A stretch of 64,000 nucleotides of DNA from Membranipora membranacea (Eukaryota; Bryozoa; Gymnolaemata; Cheilostomatida; Membraniporidae), in NCBI GenBank assembly GCA_914767715.1, contig OU612073.1, forward strand, positions 4,960,001 through 5,024,000. The letters run 5' to 3'. Each line of letters begins with the position of its first letter. Positions within the stretch are counted from its first letter, which is position 1. Shown here one piece after another: positions 23,501-35,000 of the stretch. The notes under the pieces were generated by a model. It was not told where the DNA came from and did not search any database. It saw nothing but the letters and a program-made list of their open reading frames with translations. The position numbers and the translations under genes are program-made.

Positions 23501-26500
23501 AGCGATCTCAACTTCTTTCTGCTGCTGTGAATCAGGGGTCACGAACTGCCATTATCAGGCTGTAATTTTTTATTAATTGTTTGCGGATGGATTTACTCTG
23601 TTGCATCTTTTCTCTCTATTATCCACAGAAATAGGTATGCAGATCACACACTTACTAAGATTATACGTACCCACTGGCTCTTCCTAGTGATCGTTGTGCA
23701 AATCTTTGTGGCAGATTTGGGTTATTTTTTATTGAATAAGTTGACTTCTCTTTTATAACATGCACATCAGTCTGATCTTGGTTAGATAAAGTTTAATCCA
23801 AATGCCTGCATTCCAGTTGCTCCCTCCACAGGTCACCAGTGGACCAGTGGAAGGGAGCAACTGGAATGCAGGCAATTGTATTAAACTTGATCTGGATCTG
23901 GGTAAACATATAAATACTCGGGTATTTATATGTACATGGTTATCATATATGGTATTTGTAGATGTAAATTTGATTTCACACCTACCTAATGTGATATAAG
24001 TTGTCGCCTTATAGTTTGGTCCCACACTAAGCATTACCCCCAACTAATCACCCCCCCCCCCTGATGTTTAAAACAAGCCGTCATTACAACCTCATCTAAC
24101 AGAAATTGGCTGAGCATGTGTTGATGATATCCCTGATGATTTGCCAGTTGCCACTCCCTACACTTACATTATGTAACAGTGCTGCATGCTGTCGGGCTGT
24201 TGTCAATTTCTAAAATCAGGAGGAGCGATCCAGGAACCATTAATATAAATGTTGTTAACAACATACTGACTCTTGTGTTTGTGGCTAAGGCATGTAGATC
24301 ACTGATAATGTAGGCTACGATTACTAGTATTTAGATGTCATACAAAGACACACTTCCTTAACTTGACAATATCTTGTAGGTCTTCCAAAAACAAAATGTA
24401 AGCGTGTCTTAGGCAGGGTTCCCAGGCTGCCGCAATGCACAGTTCAATCATGAGGAGTTCCTTTCGATTGGTGTGATTTTTCTATGCAAGCCATGGGACT
24501 GTCTCAGCCTTCTAGCCTCCTAAAGTTAATTAATCTACTCCGTTTCCCTCTCAACGAAGCATTCATGGCAAAAATCTGAGTCAGCTTCATTTATTCTGCA
24601 ACTTTAAAATTATTAAATCATCTCAAACCCCAGAACCAATTCTGTGGAAGTGGGAATGGGGAGATAACTTTGATGTTCAGAATTCAGACTTTGAATAACT
24701 ATATTCACGTTGGGTGTTAGCAACCTTGTAATGTCTTTCAAACTTATTATCAGTTTTTTGTCTGAAGATTATAGCCTAGTTGTTTTTGTGATTTCGCATT
24801 CAATGATCTGATTGAGGCCACCATTGATTCAGCTCTTGGCAGCGTGTGCAGGCATACTAATAAGCACTGTAAATTGCATTGCTGTTTGAACGTGGCATAG
24901 CAACGGTGGACAACTCCCTCTCGGGATCACATAATTTTACTGATTGCCGGTTTATTTGTGTAACTCTTCTCTGGTCCAGTCAGCCAACGGGTCCATGTTA
25001 CACTCCAGGAAGTTATAGTAAGATTTCTGGTGGCAGAATGTCATAATCGTCCCCATAACCCTGTTAGCCTAACCTTTGCCACAATTTGAGATTTTTCTGT
25101 TTTTGACTCTTTGTAGTGCCAAGTTTGGACAGAAGATCATGTATGTGAATTACTTACATGAACTCGGCTCACATGTCAACTTACACCAGCTCAACATTCC
25201 AGAGGCAGTCAAAGAGTAAGTAACTTCACCTCGTTATCAAGATTTATCATCAGTACACTAACTTATCTTGATATACTGTGAGAGCCCACTTTCATAACCC
25301 ACTTTGAAACCCATAACTTACATAACCCACTTTGAAAACAATGATACTGATCATCATACCACAAGGTCAGGTGTACCCACTGATGGCGCTTGGTGTATTT
25401 TTCATCATAAGTAAATAAAGAATAGACAGTTTAAAACTTGTGAGGCGATGAGGCTCTATGTGCCCAGTAGCATCTGATATATATTATATGGATGAGGGGT
25501 GCACATCTGACCCTGAGCAAGTGTATGGCTATTCTTGTATGGTTTATGGACCGCATTTTCTCATCGATTGGTCCACAAGTTCAGAATCTAATATAGTTGA
25601 CCCTTGTAAAGGTTGTTACTGGGAGGTCTATCAATGCATAGCGTAAAAGCTGCCAGATTTATAGCTTTATTTAAATCTTGACACGAAGCCTTATACTGAT
25701 GGCATATCTCCACAAATAGCCATGTTATGTGTTTTACCACTGATCCATAAATACATATCAATGGTTGTACCCATGTCCCATGTACCCATGTTGGTTAAAG
25801 TTGTTTGTCGGATGTTTGTGCCAAAATTAACCACATTATCAAATTTCTCAATAGCACTAAGATCAAATTATCATCATCAAACTTAACAGATATTCAGCTT
25901 TATACTCTCTTTTCTATTTCAGTGTCTTTTGTGCAGGAAACTAAGAGGGGGGTTTTGATTTTTAAAGGGAAATTTTTCTTTCTATCTTGTAGATCAAATT
26001 TCAAATAGTATTCTGGTTTTTGAGTTGGTAGAAATTTATACGGAAAGGTTTCAATAGACTGCCAAGTTTGACATGGCAATAGTGCATTCCAGTCTTGTCT
26101 AGTCTCGACTCGTGAACTGATAAAAAAACTTTGTCTCGCATATCACTATGTGATCTCAGTTATTAGACAGATAATTGGTTGATTGTCATGTCCTGTCCTG
26201 TATAGTCGACTTATCCCACTCTTGACAGTGACACAGAGGAAGGATAGATCCTTACTCTGTGCAAATCTGTATGATGGTGTTACTGTTCAACATAACTTAA
26301 TTTCAGCGAAATTAGCAGTCAACTTCCTTTATTAGTGTTGACCAGTACCATAAACATAAATACTAAGTATGTATATGTTTACGACAAGTACTCTCTACGC
26401 CATCTTTTATTATTTTGTAGTCATGATGTATTTCTGTTGGCGAAAAATCAGCCTGATATTCATCCGACCTCCATTATCACAGCCCCTCTAGACACTCAGC

Positions 26501-29403
26501 AGTTTGGTGTGTCGCTAGAGTTGTAAGTAATCTATGAAGTCTACGCAGTTCTAAATCATGTTTGAATAAGGAATGCCTGCCGGTCTGTATGCTTTTTGTG
26601 TACCCTAGAGGAGTGAATTTTAGGCAGCTGGCTAGTTAACTTGCGCGGGTTGACTCGATGCAAGCTCGGACAAAATGTTGGTTAGTTGAGGGCGAAATCG
26701 ATGAAACCAAAGAGACTGGGCAAATGATTGCGAGTTTTTTTTAAGCCCGTGTCAACTAATCAACTTTTCCTCCTGTGAATACTTTACTTCTCCAAGGAAT
26801 GGTCTATTCTCTCGTATATTGTCATGAGCAATTTCTTGATTAGTGCCTTGCATATCAATCCATTGTCAACAATAAACTAGAAGAGTGCCATTGTATTTTT
26901 ATTCCAGTATAAAATCACAGAATAAGAATCAAGTCATCCCGCGTGTGGTAACCGACTGTATAAATTACATAGAGATGATAGGCCTTGATACAGAAGGGAT
27001 ATTCAGGAGGTCTGTGGCCGTCACTACAGTAAGAAATGTCCAGAAAATGTTCAACGAAGGTGTGTACATTGAGTATAAATCCCTACAGTCAGCTATATAC
27101 ATAAAAAAAACCATCTTATGTATTTTACCATCTTATCAAGCAGTTGAGACCGTTTGATCAACTGTTACAGGATTGTGTTGTGGCATATAAAGTGTGATCG
27201 TGATAGGAAGTTGTCCTCTACTGTTGTAAAAGTACAAGCAGTGCACAACTTCAAATTAACCGAGGACCCAGTTCTATCCTTCCCATAGATTTAATAATAA
27301 ACCTAGACAGGACACCATATACATACAGCCGAAGTGAGGCACTTAATTGTGAGGCGACGTAACGTCAATCAATCCAGGTTTTTTGTCCATAACCCGATCA
27401 ATTTTCACCGGATTTTGAATTTGAAAGTTGCTTTACAATCAGCAGCATCTTGTCATCAACTTAATACTTGAATTTTATTTGCCTTAAATTAGTATCAAAC
27501 TGTCCAGGACAAGCTGCTTAATCTATTGTCATTTTCAAACTCAAAATTGATCGAGATATCGACAAAAAACCTGGATTTTGGACAGTAAATCAATGATAGC
27601 ATCATTGCTTCTACACCTTCCTATGTCGTTGCGTCGCCCACAGTTAAATGCCTCAATGCTAATGCTCCATAAAGTGTCCTGTCTAGGTTCATTATTAAGT
27701 CTATGATCCTTCCAAAGTCTTATTAATATATATTATAAACCCATGGATTATTCACCCGAAATATTATTGTTGAAATAACCCGGAAACTCAGTCAATTATG
27801 AGGTCGATCCAAAATCATGACATGTTAATTTTGATGTTAGTTGTGACTCGGGTTTTAGTTCCGTGTCCCTGCACTCAGTCACTGAACAAGTCCGCAAAAT
27901 TTCTACTTCCTCCCTTAAGCCATAATTATATATGACATTATTATAAACTTTTTGCTGATTTAATACAGGTAAACACGTGAATTTTGAGATGTATGGCGGA
28001 GTGCATGTTGCTGCGGTTATGCTGAAGACTTTTTTACGTGAAATGCCAGAGCCGATCATGACTTATGAGTTATACGAGTACACAATACGAATACCTGGGC
28101 TAGAGAATGAAGACCAACTAGAGGAGACGAGGAGGATACTAATAGAGGAACTTCCCAGAGATAATTATACAGTGCTCAAGAAAGTCGTCTCATTCCTTGT
28201 ACAGGTAATAATTATCATCATGTCGCGAAATGATGTTTGAGCAAAATCACCTTTATTTGGGGTTTCTCCCCTTGAGTCACCAGCCTATCACTTATAGAAA
28301 GAGAGCAAACAAAAATGGAGGAAAATTCAATCTAATGCATCACAATCGATATAAGTTCTTCCTTTTGAAGTTTTAAGACTTGTGGCAAATCAATCTGCAT
28401 TATACTGTACAGCACTCAGCGGTTTTGGCTCTTGAACGCTGGGAGGCCCTTGAGGCCCTAAAATTCTTAATATTAAGGTAGACACATTTAGGTGAGCAAA
28501 TATTCACTTTCAGTGCTACAATTTCAAGCTGTCAGGCTGCTGAATGTGCGCGCATAGCTCGACCAAAGTTTGATTCAATGATGTTGTGTCATTATACAGG
28601 AAAACGTGATTGCTATGCTAGGTCTTTATAGCCTTGTCACATGGCCAATTTTTTGTCGTGCAAGTGACAAGGTCCTGGTGATAAGTGACAAGGTCCTGGT
28701 GATAAGTGACAAGGTCCTGGTGATAAGTGACAAGGTCCTGGTGATAAGCGAGTCAATATTTTGCTAGATCAAGTTCAATCCAGTTGCCTGTATTCCAGTT
28801 GCGCCCTTTCACCGGCGTGACCAGTGGATCGGGAGCAACTCAGAATGCAGGCAAATTGACCAAACTTGGTCTAGTATTTTGCCAACCCCTTAATTGTGAA
28901 CGACCTATGTTATCAATACACAGTGATACACGAACAAACAGATGGAATTACATGCCATCAGCGCATGCTTTTTCATTATCAACCAACATTTTTTCCTGGC
29001 TATAATTGTTGATTACAGATCACCACCGACACACACCAAACTAATAGTTGCCAGTATTTAATTTGGTTCAGTTACTTTAATAAATGGAGATTTTATTACA
29101 AAAATCTCTTTCACCGATAAAACTTGATGAAAAATTGTTTACTTGCAAGCCAGTGAAAATGGTGTTATGACAGCTTTCAAGTGTTTTTTAAAAGTTTAAT
29201 GTTTAATGTTCCCAAACAACTTCTTTATTTTGCAGGTAGCAGCCCATGAGGAGAACAACAAAATGAACATTAAAAACATAGCCTTAGTTTTTGGGCCCAA
29301 TATAGCCTGGGGTCAGGGACAGCTTTCCTTGACAGCCATCGGACAAGTAAACAATTTTATGGAGTTGCTCATAACGAATTATGACGACCTTTTTGCCATA
29401 TAG
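17589..29403 (+). CDS. ARHGAP1: Rho GTPase-activating protein with CRAL-TRIO domain (p50RhoGAP/ARHGAP1-like)
   Basis: Speeds GTP hydrolysis by Rho-family GTPases (CDC42, RhoA in vertebrates) at membranes. Exons: 17589-17625, 18088-18198, 18826-18929, 19638-19707, 21245-21332, 21793-21924, 22981-23067, 25117-25215, 26421-26522, 26908-27059, 27969-28204, 29236-29403. Phases are consistent; the product is 461 residues, against about 439 in human. Residues 1-85 are acidic and disordered. The Sec14/CRAL-TRIO (BCH) domain spans about 95-240 ([45 protein letters not shown]). The RhoGAP domain runs from about 265: FGVSLEF, GIFRRS with the arginine finger at R310, [13 protein letters not shown] (347-359) and [10 protein letters not shown] (420-429). 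No key residue is missing. Introns carry an 8-bp-TSD MITE and foldback repeats. The family identification is very secure. Confidence 0.97.
23775..23896. mobile_element. Foldback repeat family F, copy 1
   Basis: Left arm TGCCTGCATTCCAGTTGCTC and the inverted right arm GAGCAACTGGAATGCAGGCA flank a centre with CACCAGTGGACCAGTGG. Outer parts are AAGTTTAAT-type sequence leading to GATCAAG ends. The same arms recur at 28764, 35356 and 44790. Confidence 0.8.
27284..27705. mobile_element. 422-bp MITE with long inverted arms and 8-bp TSD
   Basis: Flanked by a perfect 8-bp duplication ATCCTTCC (27276-27283 and 27706-27713). The left end is CATAGATTTAATAATAAACC, then TAGACAGGACACC; the inverted right end is CATAGACTTAATAATGAACC, then TAGACAGGACACT. 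The arms stay similar for about 200 bp, including ATCCAGGTTTTTTGTC in both, so it could fold into a long hairpin. An 8-bp TSD plus CA-starting termini fits P-element or hAT relatives; P is my preference, by inference. It lies in an intron of the ARHGAP1-like gene. A smaller relative is at 45650-45837. Confidence 0.85.
28664..28747 (+). repeat. 21-bp minisatellite, 4 units
   Basis: Four consecutive copies of GTGACAAGGTCCTGGTGATA plus A, essentially identical, in the last ARHGAP1 intron. It ends 16 bp before a family F foldback copy. Confidence 0.95.
28764..28874. mobile_element. Foldback repeat family F, copy 2
   Basis: Left end CTAGATCAAGTTCAATCC, inner arm TTGCCTGTATTCCAGTTGCG; right side GGGAGCAACTCAGAATGCAG and end CCAAACTTGGTCTAG. 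Flanked by TATTTTG on both sides (28757-28763 and 28875-28881), a possible 7-bp target duplication. In an ARHGAP1 intron. Confidence 0.8.
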
Positions 29404-30639
29404 AAACAAAGATGGCGACCGTTTTATATAGGGTACGGCTCTATTTATTTTCTCTGCTTAGGAAATATTGGCTTTTTTTTAGAAATTCACCTCCAATCAT
29501 GCAAATTTAGAATTTCTATGCCACAATGTCTATACATCTATAAACATTTATTTTAATATTAACGGTAATATGATGTACCATAGACAAAACAGACGTATTG
29601 ATTCTTGTGAAACCATTGAACCCAATGGTACTATTTGCGTACTGCGAGTGACACCATAGCTAGATGATTTTTATATAAACTAACTAGCTGTGACGCTATA
29701 GACCTTGGTTATAATCAAACAGTAAGCGAGATACTAAACTTTTTACCTCACCAGATAACATAGTCCAGGGACTGTAAAGATATGGTATCTTCACGATCAT
29801 GCGATACCAAAGTGTCATTGCCCTTGAGATGTGATCCCCTTAAAGATAATGATGCTTGAGGAAGCTGCAGATTTTTGGCTTCTTACTTCTGTTAATAATT
29901 ATTTGAAACGAATCGCTTTTATTTTTGTTGTGAACTAATCAAGTGCAATTTTGTATGTGGTGCACACTTTTGAGTGTTCGTGCTGTAGAGAATATTTTGT
30001 GCCTCGATAATCTGGACTTGATTGTGAACTGAACAGTGATGTCTCTTATTTCCCACAATTATACACTTACTATGATGTTGCTATTGACAACCATATTAAT
30101 ACAAGAAAGTTATAAAAACACATCTACTCCACAGGCTACGGCGATTACGCTTTGGACCGTATTGGTCATGTGATCCAATGCTCATGTTCTGAAAGGAGAG
30201 CGCTTTAAACCATGGCACATCTGCTTCCATTTTTCATGGAAAATAAAATTATATGAAAGCAAGGGTTCAGTAAGATGGTCCAGTTGACTAGTGGCAACCG
30301 TCATGCTAGAAAGTTTCACCAACGACATGAGAATAATTGTTGGTAGCATCTATTTTTCGCGTTCATAAGATGTTTGGTAAAATTTCCGTGTATAAGGAAC
30401 TGCCCCCCTGGACAAGTTGTTCATTGCAGCATCAAAATTTTGATCTTGTTATCGATCGAATTTGCTTTTTGTCTTTACTCCTGTATAGGAAGATTAAGAG
30501 GGATGTTTTATCTGATTAAAAGGTGTCAAACTATTGTAGTTGCTGGTTGTTTATTATGTATATTACATGCACAAAAGCATATTCTTTTTTATAATATACA
30601 AAAAGATTTATGTTTCTGTGTGGTTATCATCAGAGAGTA

Positions 30640-30815
30640 AGGATGTGTGGATTAAAATGTGGGTTAACATCGCAAGTTTGTCTCTGTCTCAAGACTGAGA
30701 AATACAGGTGCTTTAAGGGTGCTGCCGCCATACTCCATATTGCTCTCAGTTTGCAGGCAGGTCGGAACACACCTGGGGCGGCAATTAAGCCCAGCAGTCA
30801 GTATACTGTACTTCA
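30640..30815 (-). mobile_element. SINE body, copy 2, without tRNA head
   Basis: Matches the body of the SINE at 1755-2014: CTCAGTCTTGAGACAGAGAC on the minus strand, a block with GCTCTCAGTTTGCAGGCAGG on the plus strand, and AAGCCCAGCAGTCAGTATAC. The similarity stops where the tRNA head should begin, so the copy is truncated. Confidence 0.75.
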
Positions 30816-31683
30816 ATAAAAGTAAACACATGGTCTTATTTGCTTGTTGCATTGATCGGTGTAAAATAAAGGTCATAATATAGTTATACTGCCTGTGCAT
30901 TTTTGATTCCTTGGGAGAAAATGATGCATAGTCAGATGCCAAAAACTCCTCTCCTTATGTTTCTGGGTTTTTAAATGAGTTCACAGAATTATGTCATATT
31001 GATTTATGTATATCTATGATAATTGATTGATTTTGGGCAGAAGACATGTTTAGGATGTCCACCTACTGACCTGTGTACCAATTGACACAAATAAATTTTT
31101 ATAATGTTACTTATTTAAAACAAAAACCCAGATAACTCATAGCCTTTGCCCCAACGCAAAATGAATGAGAATAACATGTTGTAGCTTCAAAGTTGTACAT
31201 TTGAAAGAGTATGAAAACAATATTCAGTTTAATTACAAAATTAATTGAGGCGCCCTTCATAGTTTGTTACGTCTGTGTGACAAACTGCCTTTGTAGTTTA
31301 GATTTTAAAACTTTCCCCCAGAGACTCAAAAACAACTTGTAGTGTGACCTTTAATTAATTCAATGTCCGCCCTCTGTATATCCTTACTCTGTGATATCAT
31401 CGTATTAAGATATCAAATTACTTGTGATGGTTTTTTAATAAAAATATAATAATTTATTTATTGTCAGCAACAATTCTTCATGTTTCTCACCATGTGGCAA
31501 AAACAATTATAAAAAAAGAAAAAATGAGTATAAATAGAAATTCAGCAAAAAAATAAGACTCTGCCATAGAACTAGATTTTGTGAACTATGTTGTGACGAT
31601 AATTAAAACCCTATTTGCTAATAAAATATCTCTCAACATCTGGGCAGTATTAACGTTTTTTGAAACTGGGCTAAAATGATTAT

Positions 31684-31812
31684 GGAGTTAACTAGTTTAA
31701 GTGCTCAAACTGTGCAAGTTGCTGGTAGAGGCATTTCATTATCAACCACTTGATAATGAAATGCCTCTACCAGCATCTTGCACCGTTTGAGCACTAAAAC
31801 TAGGAGTTAACC
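31684..31812. mobile_element. Large palindromic MITE, about 128 bp
   Basis: Left arm GAGTTAACTAGTTTAAGTGC, TCAAACTGTGCAAGTTGCTG, GTAGAGGCATTTCATTATCA; the right arm is its inverted copy with few changes, around a 5-bp centre (CCACT). The end motif TAGTTTAAGTGCTCAAAC is close to the TAGTCTAAGTGCTCAGAC end of the palindrome at 46356. Parts of similar sequence occur at 42235-42335 and about 43965-44045. Confidence 0.85.
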
Positions 31813-32058
31813 AATGAATTGAACTCTCTAACTTTACACCTCTGTGTAAATGTATAACATTGATTATCGTCATCTATGGCTGCGCAGAACGATAAGGAGT
31901 CACAGCATTGGCTACTCAATGTCTCCCTGATTTTGCAGCTGCTAATTATCAATTAGCATTAATATCAGGCTATGATGTAGAGAATTAGATGCTAAACCAG
32001 TTCACAGCATATTTAGCACTGAAGACCTTTATATTATTGGATGTCAACTATTTGATAG

Positions 32059-35000
32059 ATGGATCCAAAGCACTCGACATGGCAGTCTCAAATCTCATTC
32101 ATGCTTGGGACTATTTTGTCATTACTGGTATTCATAATTGGAGGGAGGACAAATGCAAGCACGATAAAGCTTGCACAAGAGTGCCTAGATAAGAATTATA
32201 CAGACCCTCACAAAGAGAACAGCACAGCAGTTATAGAGACTCAGCCTGTAAATCCTTACCTGTTTGATTTTATCATACAGGCAGCACCTTGCGACGTACA
32301 AACAGAACTTCTCGTCGTAGTTCACTCAGCTACAAAGGTGAGGAAGTAATTACAGTAATAGCTAAATGGTTGTTCAGGATTTAGGATAGGAAGGATTGGG
32401 ATATAGTTTATTTCATTCAAATGCAATGCGATGGTGTGGCAGGTGTGGCGAAAAAGTTTAAAAAAAGCAACCAAAAAATAATTCCTTGTAAATCAGTCTG
32501 TTGTCATGGTAAGTCATGTAAAAGTTAAGAAAGCTCTTACATTGTTTTATGTACTTGGTCCCCTGACTCTGACAGCGGGGGTGGGCTATGGTTGTAAGCT
32601 AAATGTAGACTACAAAACAGCCCCTCAATACTACATTGGAGCTCAAACTGCTGCGAGTGAGATTGAGTGGTGTTCCACTTGTTTGATGGAGTACCACAAA
32701 ATCTGACTCGTGTTCAGGTGAACCCTAAATGTAATCCTTGTGTACACTCGGCAGACCAGTTGTTTGTTACTCGAAGAGATAACTACCCTGAAAATTATAC
32801 CAGTTTGCTGTCAAAATTAGAGGAATACAGTAACGACACAATAAATTGATGCATTATGTTACGTATTTACTAACGGGACGACTTCCACAAGAAATTATTT
32901 ACCACAAAACACACTTTCACCAGTAGGCATGAAGATTTTGCATTCAAAAAACCATGACCAGATTATATTTTTTAGCTATATCAAGCCTTCAACTTTGAGC
33001 TGGAGAAATGGTTTTCCCTTCGAGCCGTAGGCTTTCGAGAAACAGTCATCAACTGATGTTGTATGGATAGACTTGTATTGTATTTCCAAGAAAGTTTTGC
33101 TGCTATCGATCATGTTCACATGGAAATAGATAGAACACAGGTCATTAGGCTTTTGTACAAAACCAAAGGCTCATTGCGCTGCTGTCTATATATATTGCAA
33201 AAACCGGCCCAGAAAGGTTATCGTTTTTGTTGACCCGTTTGACCAGTAAGTGTTTACCTTAAAAAACATTTATTTTCAATCAAGATACTAGGGCTAGTTA
33301 AAAGAACTAACACTATTCGATGAGCCAACGATGATTTACTGAGGCTGATGTTCCTGTTGCAAAAAACTATAGGGTTATTACACAGAAAACCATATTGTCA
33401 TTAAAATTCCGATCTATGTTTTACGACTGTAACAGTGCAATTCTTATTATCTTGTTATGATTGGCTGCTGATGTGCTTATATTTATAACCACAACACTGC
33501 CAAGTCTATCACATGCCAGGGTAAACCGTTGTAGTGATGAAAGGTGCTGTGCTGTGTATAGTATGATTTTTTTAATTTGGTATTAACCAAAAAAATTGAA
33601 TCAGGACCATTTCTGAATTCTGCAGATTGTTTCACCTATGCCTACAAAAAATCCGACTTAAATTCAAACTACAAAAGTGCCAGTTAGCACTTTGTCGCGC
33701 TCGTTCATGTTTTGCTGTTACTTTACACTAAACACAATCGGGCAAATTAGGGAGAAATAACTTTCAGGCCTATATATTGGTATGGCTTGTTTCTATAAAA
33801 AGAAAGGATTTATTTCTTACACATTTTTGCTTATTTATCTGCAATTAAAGGAAGATTTGATTAAGAATCTTAAAAATTACTCTGTTTATTTTTCCAAGGA
33901 GTTATATTTAATATCAGAAGCATTCAAATTTCAATGTCAAATACTGAAGGTTTGTGACATGATTTCTTCGGTATTTTAATCTGTTTTAGGGAGCCTATAT
34001 ACTGCGAAGGAAAGCCCTTCGTGCAACATGGCTACGAAAAGACTTTCTAGAAAAACACATTGGCTTAAAAACCAAGATACTTTTCTTCATGGGGAAAGCC
34101 GCCAGGCCGCAGGATCAGCAGGAAATTGAATACGAGAGCGAGCACTACAGGGATATCGTCCAATCAAGTTTCACCGATTCCTACCAGCACAACACTTACA
34201 AGGCTATGTCTTATCTACTGTATGTATACCCCTATGTACTGTGTAAGCTGATTAATTGAAACTTTATAATACAAAACTCCTGTTAAATCAGACAAGGAAA
34301 ATTGGTCCCTTCAGCCAGATCTCAATACATTTTAATGTCACTTTATTCAGACTGCTTAATTAGAACAAACCTTTGTGGTCTTCAGAGATATGAATTAAGT
34401 AAACTGCACTCAGGGCTCTCAACCTGGAGGATCAAAAACCTGAGTTTTGCCGATACCGTGTTGCAGGTGGCATTTCAAAGGCGTGAAACGCCCTGTGCAC
34501 TAACAGCTTACAGTTTAGAGCTCTGTTAGCCTCCTCAATGGGTCCGGCCGCCAAAGCCTAGAGAGCAATTTAGGCTGCATATGAATGAAACCGGTTTTTT
34601 TGAGTTGTTAGCAGAGATCATTGATATAGGATCACTGTAAGATTCATCCTGGTTAATGTATTTGATATATCACAACATAAAAGTGTTTCTTTATAATCAT
34701 ACAACTAGGCCATAACGAGAGGAATTCCCCAACTTTGGTGAATATGAGGCAAAATCTGAGGGTTTAGCTAATATTCTAAAATCCCCTGAGTTGCCTGAGT
34801 TGAACCCATAAACCTGAGTAACTCGGGCTAAATCTGAGTGGTTGAGAGCCCTGACTGTACTGTATATCTGTGATACCACATGGAGTTTGAGACGTAAGAC
34901 TGGTGGCTCTTAATTTACACAATGCCTTCCGTCTGAATTTCCTGTCAAAAGATCTGACAGGTATAACAGATGGACATCTAACTATATCTTATACTTGGTT

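Larger units (their letters stand above)
29404..31988. other. Intergenic region after ARHGAP1
   Basis: The 3' UTR of the ARHGAP1-like gene should start here; a first good AATAAA lies near 30242. The region then holds a headless SINE copy (30640-30815) and a large palindrome (31684-31812). Nothing else was recognised. Confidence 0.5.

Noticed and set aside
32506-32849. Overlapping open frames in intron 1 of the galactosyltransferase-like gene
   Set aside because: They contain several cysteines and a NYTS sequon, but no splice phase fits exons 1 and 2 and no family is recognised.
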